Positions 9,101 through 16,519 of a stretch of 25,110 bases of DNA are shown here, in pieces. This stretch comes from Bacteroidales bacterium (lineage in GTDB: Bacteria > Bacteroidota > Bacteroidia > Bacteroidales > Muribaculaceae), in assembly GCA_004557565.1 (NCBI GenBank), contig SFGS01000030.1:1-25110 (forward strand), given 5' to 3'. The notes under the pieces were generated by a model. It had not been told where the DNA came from. It saw only the letters and a program-made list of their open reading frames with translations, and did not search any database. The position numbers were made by a program, and so were the translations under genes. Each line of letters starts with the position of its first letter. Positions within the stretch are counted from its first letter, which is position 1.

Positions 9101-12100
9101 CCCAAGCGGCAATCTGCTCTATCCCGAAAAGCGATGGGGTGGTATTATGAGAAAACTCGACAACACCAACTTTGAGCAATCAAACATCGAATATATCCAA
9201 TTCTGGATGCTCGATCCATTCCTCGACCAGAATGCCGACAATCGCGAAGGCGGTGACCTCTATTTCAACCTTGGTGAAATGAGCGAAGACATTTTGAAAG
9301 ACGGTTTGAAGTCGTATGAAAACGGTTTGCCAGTAGATGGCGATACCACATATATTAAAAAGACGGTTTGGGGTAAGGTTTCCACCCAATCGTCGATGAC
9401 CTATGCTTTCGACACCAGTTCAGGCTCACGTATTCACCAAGATGTGGGTTTGAATGGTTTGAGCACAACAGAAGAAAAGGAATATTCCACTTATCGCGAC
9501 TATGTGCAGTCGCTCCGCAAACTTTTGCCCGACAGCACCATCGTGAAAATGGAAGAAGACCAGTTCTCGCCAATCAACGACCCTGGAGGCGATAATTACC
9601 ACTTCTATCGAGGCTACGACTACGACCAGGCGAAACTGGGTATTCTCGACCGATATAAGCGATATAACGGAACGGAAGGCAATTCATTGTCGCCAAGCGA
9701 TGCTTCCGACCCGCTGTATCAGTCGGCAAGAAGCGTTCCAGATGTGGAAGACATCAACCAAGATAACACCCTCAACGAATACGAGCGCTATTTCCAATAC
9801 AAGATTTCGGTTCGTCCCGAAGACCTTGTGGTGGGAAAGAACTACATTGTGGATAAGCAAGAACTCATGGTTTCCACTCGCGACGGCAAGAAAACGCCTA
9901 TCGTTTGGTATCAATTCAGTGTGCCCTTGCGTGAATATGAAAAGAAGGTGGGCTCAATCAACGACTTCTCTACCATTCGTTTCATACGAATGTTTATGAC
10001 GAATTTCAAGAAGACCACCCACTTGCGTTTCGCTACTCTTGAACTCGTGAGAGGCGAATGGCGCAACTACGACTATAACCCAGATGTGCGCACCAATCAG
10101 CCAGCAGAGGGGGCGATTACAGTCAACTCGGTGAATATTGAAGAGAATGCCACTCGTCAGCCTGTGAACTACGTTCTTCCTCCTGGCGTGAGCAGAATTG
10201 TCGATTCTGGACAATCGCAAATCACCCAGTTGAATGAGCAATCCATGCAGATGAAGGTGGAGCAACTGAAGACAGGTGAGGCTCGTGGTGTGTATCGCAA
10301 CACCTCGCTCGACCTCCGCACCTACAAGCGTTTGCAAATGTTTGTTCACAACGAAGCGTTCATTGGCGATGCCACAAACCTTCGCGACGGCGATGTGTCG
10401 CTGTTCTTGCGCCTCGGTACCGATGCGAAGAACAACTATTATGAATACGAAATTCCGATGGCAGTAACTGCTCCCGGTGTTTACAGCACCAACAGTTCAA
10501 GCGACCGTGAGAAAGTGTGGCCAACAAGCAATATGCTCGATTTAGACCTCGACGCCCTCATCAATGTGAAGAAGAACCGCAACGCACAGAAAATGGCAGG
10601 CGTGGGCGAGGTGTCGTATTATTCTCGCTATTCAGAGCCTGACCCCAACAACCCCAACGACATGATTACCGTGATGGGTAACCCTGCGTTGAGCGATGTG
10701 CGTGTGATTATGGTGGGTGTGCGTAACCGTGCCACTTCCACCAAGGAGTGTACGGTGTGGGTAGATGAATTGCGCGTGACCGACTTCAACCAAGATGGCG
10801 GTTGGGCTGCCAAGGTGAATGCCAACCTGAATTTGAGCGACATCGCCACAGTGAACTTCGGCTATCATAAAGAGACCACCGGTTTCGGTTCGGTTGACCA
10901 AGGTTTGAAGAGCCGTCGTTTAGACGAGTTTGATAATATTAATGTGGCTGTTCAGGTGGATTTGGGCCGTTTCCTCCCTGAAAAGGCTAAACTGAAAGCC
11001 CCTGTATATTACTCTTACACTAATCAAAAGACCACGCCAAAATATAATCCAATGGATAAGGACGTGCTTTTGAAAGATGCGCTCGAAACCTGCTCCAACA
11101 GTCATCAGCGCGACTCTATCAACGATTTCGCTGTCACTCGCAAGGTGACCGAGAGTTTCTCCGTGTCGGGATTGAAGTTTGACGTGAAGAGCAAGAATCC
11201 TATGCCTTGGGACCCTGCCAACTTCACATTCAGCTACTCATTCAACAAGCAGCACAACACCGACCCCAACAATTCTTACGAAAACACCAACGACTACCGT
11301 GGTAGTTTCCAATATAGCTGGACTCCATATTCCAAGCCATTCAAGCCTTTCCACAAAATGATTAATGCGAAGAACAAGAATTTGAAGTTCTTCCGTGAAT
11401 GGGAATTCCACTGGTTGCCGGCATCACTGTCGTTCAACACCAACATTTCTCGCTACTACTACGAGCAGCAGACCCGAAATCAAACTGATGCAGATGTGGT
11501 GTTGCCTGTGTCGGTAAGTAAGAATTTCCTTTGGGACCGTCAGTTTGCTTTGAGTTGGAACTTCACCAAGTCGTTCAACGTGTCGATTAACACCAACACC
11601 ACCGCTCATATCCTTGAGCCTGTTGGACAGGTGAACAAGAAATTGTTCCCCGACCGCTATCGCGACTGGCGCGACTCGGTGTGGACCAGTATCAAGGATT
11701 TGGGTACGCCATGGGCGTATAACCAGACATTCACCGCCACTTACAAGGCACCGTTCTCTTCCATTCCGATTTTGAGTTTTATCTCTGCTAATGCAAGTTA
11801 TAATGCCACCTATCATTGGGATAGGGGAACTACGCTCGATGGCGTGATTTCTGGTAACACGATTGCCAACCAAGCTGCGCTGAATTTCGATACCCGTTGG
11901 GATTTGAACCAGTTGTATAATAAGATTCCATATCTGAAAGATGTGAACAAGAGGTTCTCAAGTTCTTCATCTTACAATTCATGGGGCAGAAACAACAGCA
12001 CCACCTCAAGGCGAACTCAAAAAAAGAAACCAAAGAAATTGGAGCGCACTTTGAAGTTGAATCCCGATTCCACGTTGGTGATTAAGCACAGTTTGAATGT

Positions 12101-13688
12101 GAAGAATGTGACCGTAACGGCACGCACCACCGATGGCAAACGCTTCCAAGTGAAGTATAAGGTGAAGGATAACAATAATGTGGAAATTCTCAACAAGGGT
12201 GACCAGAATATCAAGTTCACCATTGTGGAAGTTCTTGCCGATGCTAAAAAGACGTTCTGGAGCGAGTTCGCCCAGTATAGCACCCGATTCTTGATGAGTG
12301 TGCGCTCGTTTAATGTGAAATTCCGCAACACCCGACAACTGTCGTTGCCACAATTTATTCCTGATATTGGCGATATTTTCGGTCAAACCACGCATTACGA
12401 TGTGATGGCTCCTGGTTTGGATTTCGCATTCGGTTTCACCGATGAGTCGTATATTGAAAAGGCTAAGGAAAGAGGTTGGCTGCTTTGCGACCAAAATATG
12501 ACCTCGCCAGCCATCTACAGCAAGACTCAGGAATTTAGTGCAGAAATTCAGATTGAGCCAGTAAAAGGTTTGAAGATTACGCTCACAGGCAACAGAACCG
12601 ACAACCGCACCAACCAGTTGCAGTTCATGTACGACGATATGACCACCCTCTATTCGGGTAGTTATACCAAGACGCATGTGGCAATAGCTACAGCCTTGCG
12701 TGGCTTCAGTGCCGACAATGGCTATAGAAGTGATGCGTTCGACAAGTTTCTCCAGAATATTCCTGTCATTGCACAGCGATTGGAAGATAAGTACAATGGT
12801 TTGAATTATCCTGAAGCAGGCTTCATCAAGGGCACCGTGTATGCAGGTCGTCCGTTCGACCCCAAGAATGGCACAGTGAGCATCACCAGCAGCGATGTGC
12901 TGATTCCTGCGTTTATTGCGGCATATTCAGGTAAGGATGCCAAGTCGGTGAACTTGAATCCGTTCCCTGGGCTTAGTTCTATACTTCCTAACTGGCGCAT
13001 GACTTACGACGGATTGTCGAAGTTGCCATTCTTTATGAAGTATTTCAAGAGTTTCACGCTATCACATGCTTACCAGTGTACCTATTCCGTGGGCTCATTC
13101 TCAAGTTATAGCGACTGGGTGGCTGTAGGCGACGGTATCGGCTTCTCGCAAGACGCACTTTCAGGCAACCCATGCCCATCATCGCCATACAACATTTCAT
13201 CGGTGACCATCACTGAGAAGTTTGCTCCGCTGATTGGTGTGAATGCTACAATGAACAACAACATCACCTTCAATGCCGAGTATCGCGATGCCCGCACGCT
13301 TTCGCTCAACTCTTCGGCTGGTCAGTTGGTGGAAACAAGCACTAAATCGTTTGTGATTGGCGCTGGCTATAAGATTGCCAACTTCAACACGGTGCTGAAG
13401 ATGAAGAATAGGCAGAAGGGCGTGAGCAACGACTTGACGCTCAATCTTGATTTCCAAATCAACAACAACACCGCCCTCATCCGTAAGATTCTTGATGCTA
13501 CTGCACAGCCTACAAGCGGCACACGCACATTGGGTATCAATTTCACAGCAAACTATGTGATGAGCAAGCGCGTGACTGTGGGTGCTTACTTCGACTATCA
13601 AGTGAACACGCCACTCGTGTCCACCAGCTCGTACCCAACCACCAACAGCAACTACGGTATATCCATCAACATGTCGCTCGCAAAATAA
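6192..13688 (+). CDS. sprA: T9SS outer-membrane translocon protein SprA (Sov)
   Basis: A very large protein (2,498 residues; Sov of Porphyromonas gingivalis and SprA of Flavobacterium are about 2,400-2,500). In the family it forms a single-chain giant beta-barrel through which folded T9SS cargo crosses the outer membrane. Seen here: a signal peptide (KKISFFVVACVLSISFAIS), a Pro-rich segment (about 32-55), then long amphipathic strands rich in Asn, Thr, Tyr and Phe. SprA-like signatures include GPGGVQLKTTGSLNINMG (about 172-192), FQYTYRGKTYQVGEFS (about 490-505), SYIDDFESTQSGIDLRSPYS with W and LASTP soon after (from about 837), and TVWVDELRVTDFNQDGGWAA (about 1520). A Ser/Asn-rich then strongly basic stretch lies near 1920-1950. 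There is no in-frame ATG near the start: translation must begin at TTG 6192, directly after a stop codon, or at TTG 6201. A terminator follows. Identity is very secure; the exact start is not. Confidence 0.95.
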   Translation: MERLFKKISFFVVACVLSISFAISCYVVAQTQTTAPEKKFTPPPTVAPDKSVNKAAKDSFDLPYGVQDKLSDSYNNLQFVQPPTDLKTPSNITTTAEFDPETGHYVVRTKVGDNDIVTPFLLSPDEYNDIALRQSMQEYYRQKNTETIEKKKNQPFNFLDMQFGLGPLESVFGPGGVQLKTTGSLNINMGVKSNKTDNPALSVAARRKTYFDFDQKIQATIAASVGDKMKFNMSYNTDATFDFDNKNLKLAYEGKEDEIIKNLEAGNVSMTTGSSLIRGSAALFGIKTKLQFGKLTATALISQQNSQTQTVNTKGGAQTTSFYITADNYDQNRNFFLSHFFRDNYDQWCSKLPLVSSGINITRVEVWVTNKRGNFNESRNIVAFADLGENSRLCNSHWSTGGGDVNPSNNSNNELAEIKNNYPDARDISQTSSALKPLEAYGIEGGKDYEKIEQARLLSSSEYSVNSSLGYITLSSALNPDEVLAVAFQYTYRGKTYQVGEFSADIDNTSNSLYVKMLKGTTTSPQLPIWHLMMKNVYSLGAYQIQSTNFKFDVKYLSDTTGTELNYIPEGNINGKPLLQVMNLDRLDANKEPNVDGRFDFLEGYTVVASKGRVIFPVVEPFGSHLKKAMGGGAIADKYVYQELYDCTLPVARQYSDKNKYVMTGEYQASAGNVIRLNAMNVPRGSVVVTAGGVTLTENSDYTVDYNMGTVTITNQSIIDAGTNISVSMENQSTFSMQRKTLMGLDLDYAFNKDFHVGATLMHYGEKALTEKVSIGDELVNNTIWGANVSYKTNFMWLTNLLNKIPTVNATAPSSFNFKGEFAQLIPHQAKTGSNAGSSYIDDFESTQSGIDLRSPYSWFLASTPYDPSSSALFPEAGLSNNIDYGKNRALLSWYHIDRLFTQRNSSLVPGYIKNDVAQLSNPYVREIPYSEVFPGRELNYGESSIIQTLNLSFYPQERGPYNLDALNLDPSGNLLYPEKRWGGIMRKLDNTNFEQSNIEYIQFWMLDPFLDQNADNREGGDLYFNLGEMSEDILKDGLKSYENGLPVDGDTTYIKKTVWGKVSTQSSMTYAFDTSSGSRIHQDVGLNGLSTTEEKEYSTYRDYVQSLRKLLPDSTIVKMEEDQFSPINDPGGDNYHFYRGYDYDQAKLGILDRYKRYNGTEGNSLSPSDASDPLYQSARSVPDVEDINQDNTLNEYERYFQYKISVRPEDLVVGKNYIVDKQELMVSTRDGKKTPIVWYQFSVPLREYEKKVGSINDFSTIRFIRMFMTNFKKTTHLRFATLELVRGEWRNYDYNPDVRTNQPAEGAITVNSVNIEENATRQPVNYVLPPGVSRIVDSGQSQITQLNEQSMQMKVEQLKTGEARGVYRNTSLDLRTYKRLQMFVHNEAFIGDATNLRDGDVSLFLRLGTDAKNNYYEYEIPMAVTAPGVYSTNSSSDREKVWPTSNMLDLDLDALINVKKNRNAQKMAGVGEVSYYSRYSEPDPNNPNDMITVMGNPALSDVRVIMVGVRNRATSTKECTVWVDELRVTDFNQDGGWAAKVNANLNLSDIATVNFGYHKETTGFGSVDQGLKSRRLDEFDNINVAVQVDLGRFLPEKAKLKAPVYYSYTNQKTTPKYNPMDKDVLLKDALETCSNSHQRDSINDFAVTRKVTESFSVSGLKFDVKSKNPMPWDPANFTFSYSFNKQHNTDPNNSYENTNDYRGSFQYSWTPYSKPFKPFHKMINAKNKNLKFFREWEFHWLPASLSFNTNISRYYYEQQTRNQTDADVVLPVSVSKNFLWDRQFALSWNFTKSFNVSINTNTTAHILEPVGQVNKKLFPDRYRDWRDSVWTSIKDLGTPWAYNQTFTATYKAPFSSIPILSFISANASYNATYHWDRGTTLDGVISGNTIANQAALNFDTRWDLNQLYNKIPYLKDVNKRFSSSSSYNSWGRNNSTTSRRTQKKKPKKLERTLKLNPDSTLVIKHSLNVKNVTVTARTTDGKRFQVKYKVKDNNNVEILNKGDQNIKFTIVEVLADAKKTFWSEFAQYSTRFLMSVRSFNVKFRNTRQLSLPQFIPDIGDIFGQTTHYDVMAPGLDFAFGFTDESYIEKAKERGWLLCDQNMTSPAIYSKTQEFSAEIQIEPVKGLKITLTGNRTDNRTNQLQFMYDDMTTLYSGSYTKTHVAIATALRGFSADNGYRSDAFDKFLQNIPVIAQRLEDKYNGLNYPEAGFIKGTVYAGRPFDPKNGTVSITSSDVLIPAFIAAYSGKDAKSVNLNPFPGLSSILPNWRMTYDGLSKLPFFMKYFKSFTLSHAYQCTYSVGSFSSYSDWVAVGDGIGFSQDALSGNPCPSSPYNISSVTITEKFAPLIGVNATMNNNITFNAEYRDARTLSLNSSAGQLVETSTKSFVIGAGYKIANFNTVLKMKNRQKGVSNDLTLNLDFQINNNTALIRKILDATAQPTSGTRTLGINFTANYVMSKRVTVGAYFDYQVNTPLVSTSSYPTTNSNYGISINMSLAK

Positions 13689-13711
13689 CCACGAGTCACA
13701 CGTCATAGACA

Positions 13712-13760
13712 AATAGCAAAGCCGAAATGATTCAGATTATTTCGGCTTTGCTATTGTTTT
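13712..13760 (+). terminator. Strong intrinsic terminator after sprA
   Basis: A perfect 17-bp inverted repeat (AATAGCAAAGCCGAAAT at 13712-13728 and its complement at 13739-13755) with a 10-base loop, followed by GTTTT. It starts 24 bases after the sprA stop codon. It separates the ruvA-sprA unit from the next operon. Confidence 0.88.
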
Positions 13761-13768
13761 CTCTGCTA

Positions 13769-13804
13769 TTTTGGGTGAAGATTCCCTAAAAATGATTAAA
13801 TTTG
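13769..13804 (+). promoter_or_regulatory. Promoter of the 125-residue protein / cyclophilin / M16 operon
   Basis: TAAATTTG at 13797-13804 is a consensus -7 box, with TTTTG at 13769-13773 as a possible -33 element at a long spacing of 23 bases. The predicted leader is about 65 bases. It follows directly after the sprA terminator, where a new promoter is expected. Confidence 0.6.
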
Positions 13805-13876
13805 CAATATGTAATTGTCGCTCAAATGGGTGATAGTTACCAGGAGTATTGAATAAACATCAATTATCTACATTAT

Positions 13877-14254
13877 ATGCAAGAAGAATTAAAGAAAAGA
13901 TTGTCGAAAGACCCTAATAATGGTTTGCTCACCTACGAATACATCGCAAACCACATTGGCTCTGTTGATAAGATTATGCCTGAATTGGTAGAAATCATGA
14001 TTATGGTTGATAAGACTGGTCAATTTGTGGTCAGCACTGCTCGCTACCTTCATGCTATCGATCCTAAAAAATTTGCAAACAGCATCGACAAACTGATTAA
14101 AGCGGCTATTGAAAAGGACCGCGAGCGTGTGTATCTTGGCGATTTGGCTGCGTCAATTTGGGGCACCGACTACAAGGAGCGTGCTGAGGAACTGAAGGCT
14201 TCCGACGATAATTTCCGTAGAATTTACAAACGTCTTTATCCTGTGGGAATGTAA
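13877..14254 (+). CDS. Uncharacterised 125-residue protein
   Basis: I do not recognise this protein. It is small, soluble and apparently all-helical, with no signal peptide or membrane helix, so probably cytoplasmic. Visible stretches are an N-terminal LKKRLSKDPNNGLLTYEYIA, a central IMVDKTGQFVVSTARYLHAI, DPKKFANSIDKLIKAAIEKD, and a conserved-looking end DDNFRRIYKRLYPVGM. There are no Cys residues and no obvious nucleotide-binding or metal-binding motif. It has its own promoter, and its stop codon lies only four bases before the ATG of the cyclophilin gene, so the two are very likely translationally coupled. Codon use is like that of its neighbours, giving no sign of transfer. That it is a real gene is well supported by spacing and composition; function is unknown, and a link to the folding or processing proteins downstream is inference from the operon. 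Confidence 0.8.
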   Translation: MQEELKKRLSKDPNNGLLTYEYIANHIGSVDKIMPELVEIMIMVDKTGQFVVSTARYLHAIDPKKFANSIDKLIKAAIEKDRERVYLGDLAASIWGTDYKERAEELKASDDNFRRIYKRLYPVGM

Positions 14255-14258
14255 ATTG

Positions 14259-15107
14259 ATGCGAATTATTTCGATTACTTTTTTATTCATGATATGCGTT
14301 CTCTCCCTCAGTGAAGGAGCGAACGCACAAATTAATATGGCAAAACAAATGGCAAACGAAAAAGAAACCAAAGTGGTGTTTGAAACCACTCTTGGCAATA
14401 TTGTTGTAAAATTATATAACGAAACGCCAAAGCACCGCGACAACTTTTTGAAAGTGGTGAACGATAGCGTGTACAATGGTGTGCTTTTTCACCGTGTGAT
14501 TAAGGATTTCATGATTCAGACTGGCGACCCAAGTTCAAAGACCGCTGAAGCAGGTCAGCAACTTGGCTCTGGCGACCTCGGCTATACCGTGGAAGCAGAA
14601 TTTGTGTATCCACAGTATTTCCACAAAAAAGGTGCGCTTGCCGCTGCACGCACTGGCGACGCTGTGAATCCAGAGCGCAGAAGCAGTGCTTCGCAGTTCT
14701 ACATCGTGACTGGTAAGTCGTATTCACCACAGCAGGTGGAAATGATGGAACAGCGCATGGGCGACCAAAAGAAGGAAGATATTTTCAGCGGTTTGGTGAG
14801 AGAGCGTGTTGACTCTATTCGCAATATGCAGGCAGCAGGCGATTCTCTCGGTTTGGAAGAACTCCAAAACGAACTGATTGCCCTCACCGAAGCCGAATAT
14901 GCAAAGAATCCTTTGAAATTCACCCCAGCACAGGTTGAGGCTTACACCACAGTGGGTGGCACTCCTCACCTCGATGGTCAATACACAGTGTTTGGCGAAG
15001 TGGTGGAAGGTATGGACGTGGTGGATAAAATCCAACAAGTAGCCACCGACCCAGCAGATCGCCCAGTGGACGACATCAAGATTATTTCAGCAAAAGTTGT
15101 GGAGTAA
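14259..15107 (+). CDS. Exported cyclophilin-type peptidyl-prolyl isomerase with a large insert
   Basis: Cyclophilins catalyse cis-trans isomerisation of peptide bonds before proline. This one is 282 residues. ATG 14259 is preferred over the adjacent TTG at 14256; it gives a signal peptide (MRIISITFLFMICVLSLSEG, then ANA-Q), placing the enzyme in the periplasm. Core motifs are present: LFHRVIKDFMIQTGDP (residues 76-91; Arg79, Phe84 and Gln87 match catalytic positions), SASQFYIVTG (143-152) and HLDGQYTVFGEV (237-248). The Trp that binds cyclosporin in human CypA is His237 here, as in many bacterial forms. An insert of about 80 residues, charged and probably helical, separates SQFYIVTG from HLDG; most cyclophilins have only a few residues there. 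The gene lies in an operon between the 125-residue protein and the M16 peptidase, 20 bases before the latter. A periplasmic or outer-membrane protein folding role is likely. Confidence 0.92.
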   Translation: MRIISITFLFMICVLSLSEGANAQINMAKQMANEKETKVVFETTLGNIVVKLYNETPKHRDNFLKVVNDSVYNGVLFHRVIKDFMIQTGDPSSKTAEAGQQLGSGDLGYTVEAEFVYPQYFHKKGALAAARTGDAVNPERRSSASQFYIVTGKSYSPQQVEMMEQRMGDQKKEDIFSGLVRERVDSIRNMQAAGDSLGLEELQNELIALTEAEYAKNPLKFTPAQVEAYTTVGGTPHLDGQYTVFGEVVEGMDVVDKIQQVATDPADRPVDDIKIISAKVVE

Positions 15108-15127
15108 AACTATAGCATCACATAGCC

Positions 15128-16366
15128 ATGATTTCATTTAATACCTATCGCCTGAAAAATGGTTTGCGCCTGTTGCACTATTATGACAAAAACACCCAAA
15201 TGGTGGCGTTGAATTTGTTGTATGATGTAGGCTCGAAAGATGAAAATCCGAAAGCCACTGGTCTTGCGCACCTATTTGAGCACTTAATGTTCACAGGCTC
15301 GAAAAATGCACCTAATTTCGATGCTCCGCTTCAAGCGGCAGGGGGCAGCAGTAATGCTTGGACCAGTGTTGACATAACCAATTATTACGAAACCCTTCCT
15401 GCGCAAAATGTGGAAACGGCATTTTGGCTTGAGTCTGACCGACTTCGCTACTTGAATTTGACCGACGAAAGCATCGACACGCAAAAGAGCGTGGTGATAG
15501 AAGAATTCAAGCAGCGCTGCCTTAATGTGCCTTACGGCGACTTATATCACTTTTGCAACGATTTGGCTTATAAAGTGCATCCATACCGCTGGCCCACTAT
15601 TGGACTTTCGGTTGATGACATTAAAAACGCCTCGCATGAGGATATCAAGTCGTTTTTCGCACAACATTATGCCGTCAACAATTTGATACTTTGCGTTTCG
15701 GGCCATATTGAATTTGAAAAAGCCGTTGCGCTCACTGAAAAATGGTTTGGCGACTTTGCTCCAGCCAATATACCTGTGCGCAACTTGCCACAAGAGCCTG
15801 TGCAAACAGAACAAAGGTTCATGTCGGTGAAGCGCGAGGTGCCTCAGAATGTGTTGACGATGATGTATCACATGTGTGGCCGTTGCGATGCCGACTATCA
15901 GGTGTGTGATATGTTGAGCGATGTGCTGTCGAATGGTATGTCGTCGCGTTTCTATAGGAATGTGTTGGTGAAGTCGGGACTTTTCACAGAACTCGACGCA
16001 TCGGTTTCTGGCACTTATGATCCAGGGCTGTTTATTGTGCGTGCCCGCTTGGCGGATGGTGTGTCATTCGACAAGGCTAAGGATGCGATTGATGCAGAAC
16101 TGGCAGATTTCGTCAGTAACGGTGCCACTGCCTACGAGATAGAGAAATGTGCCAACAAGTATGAGTCAACCCGGCTGTTCGACATGATTACTTACGAGAA
16201 AAAAGGCGTGAAGTTGTGTCAGTATGAGTTGCTGGGTGACGCTGCCGATATTAATAAGGAAGTGGGTAAGTATCGCTGCATCACTCAAGATAGGCTGATG
16301 AATGTGGCTAAAAATTTGCTGAATCCCGACAATTGTTCCATTCTGTATTATGGTCCCGACGCATAG
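15128..16366 (+). CDS. M16 family zinc metallopeptidase
   Basis: A 412-residue peptidase of the pitrilysin / processing-peptidase family. The inverted zinc motif HxxEH is intact as His48-LF-Glu51-His52 in GLAHLFEHLMFTGS, and the distal acidic ligand is in VVIEEFKQR (Glu125 or Glu126), at the usual distance. The following N-terminal-domain segment SNAWTSVDITNYYETLP is also typical. The C-terminal half (from about residue 215) is the inactive, substrate-clamping M16_C domain; the overall length fits the single-unit bacterial form, which works as a dimer. No signal peptide is seen, so it is probably cytoplasmic, although some relatives are exported. ATG 15128 lies 20 bases after the cyclophilin stop codon, so it is the third gene of that operon. 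Zinc peptidase activity is well supported; the physiological substrate is unknown. No clear terminator follows. Confidence 0.93.
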   Translation: MISFNTYRLKNGLRLLHYYDKNTQMVALNLLYDVGSKDENPKATGLAHLFEHLMFTGSKNAPNFDAPLQAAGGSSNAWTSVDITNYYETLPAQNVETAFWLESDRLRYLNLTDESIDTQKSVVIEEFKQRCLNVPYGDLYHFCNDLAYKVHPYRWPTIGLSVDDIKNASHEDIKSFFAQHYAVNNLILCVSGHIEFEKAVALTEKWFGDFAPANIPVRNLPQEPVQTEQRFMSVKREVPQNVLTMMYHMCGRCDADYQVCDMLSDVLSNGMSSRFYRNVLVKSGLFTELDASVSGTYDPGLFIVRARLADGVSFDKAKDAIDAELADFVSNGATAYEIEKCANKYESTRLFDMITYEKKGVKLCQYELLGDAADINKEVGKYRCITQDRLMNVAKNLLNPDNCSILYYGPDA

Positions 16367-16448
16367 CGTGGCGACTACAAAACAAATGCTCAATTCCTTA
16401 AAAGCTGAAAAAATAAGGGTTAATGATAAAAAATCAAGAAAAAACCGC

Positions 16449-16476
16449 TTGTTTGTGGAATTTTTTTGTAAATTTG
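16449..16476 (+). promoter_or_regulatory. Promoter of the DUF349 gene
   Basis: TAAATTTG at 16469-16476 fits the TAnnTTTG -7 consensus; TTG at 16449-16451 is a possible -33 element, 17 bases upstream. The predicted leader is about 35-40 bases before ATG 16520. The intergenic stretch 16367-16519 is very AT-rich and otherwise shows nothing I can name. Confidence 0.6.
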
Positions 16477-16519
16477 GAATTAATTAATAGTTGACCGTAG
16501 GTCATTAATAAATATCATT

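Noticed and set aside
12006..12677. 223-residue antisense reading frame inside sprA
   Set aside because: It is fully opposite a conserved gene, has no promoter or start context, and its composition is that of a shadow frame. The same holds for the other antisense frames in sprA.
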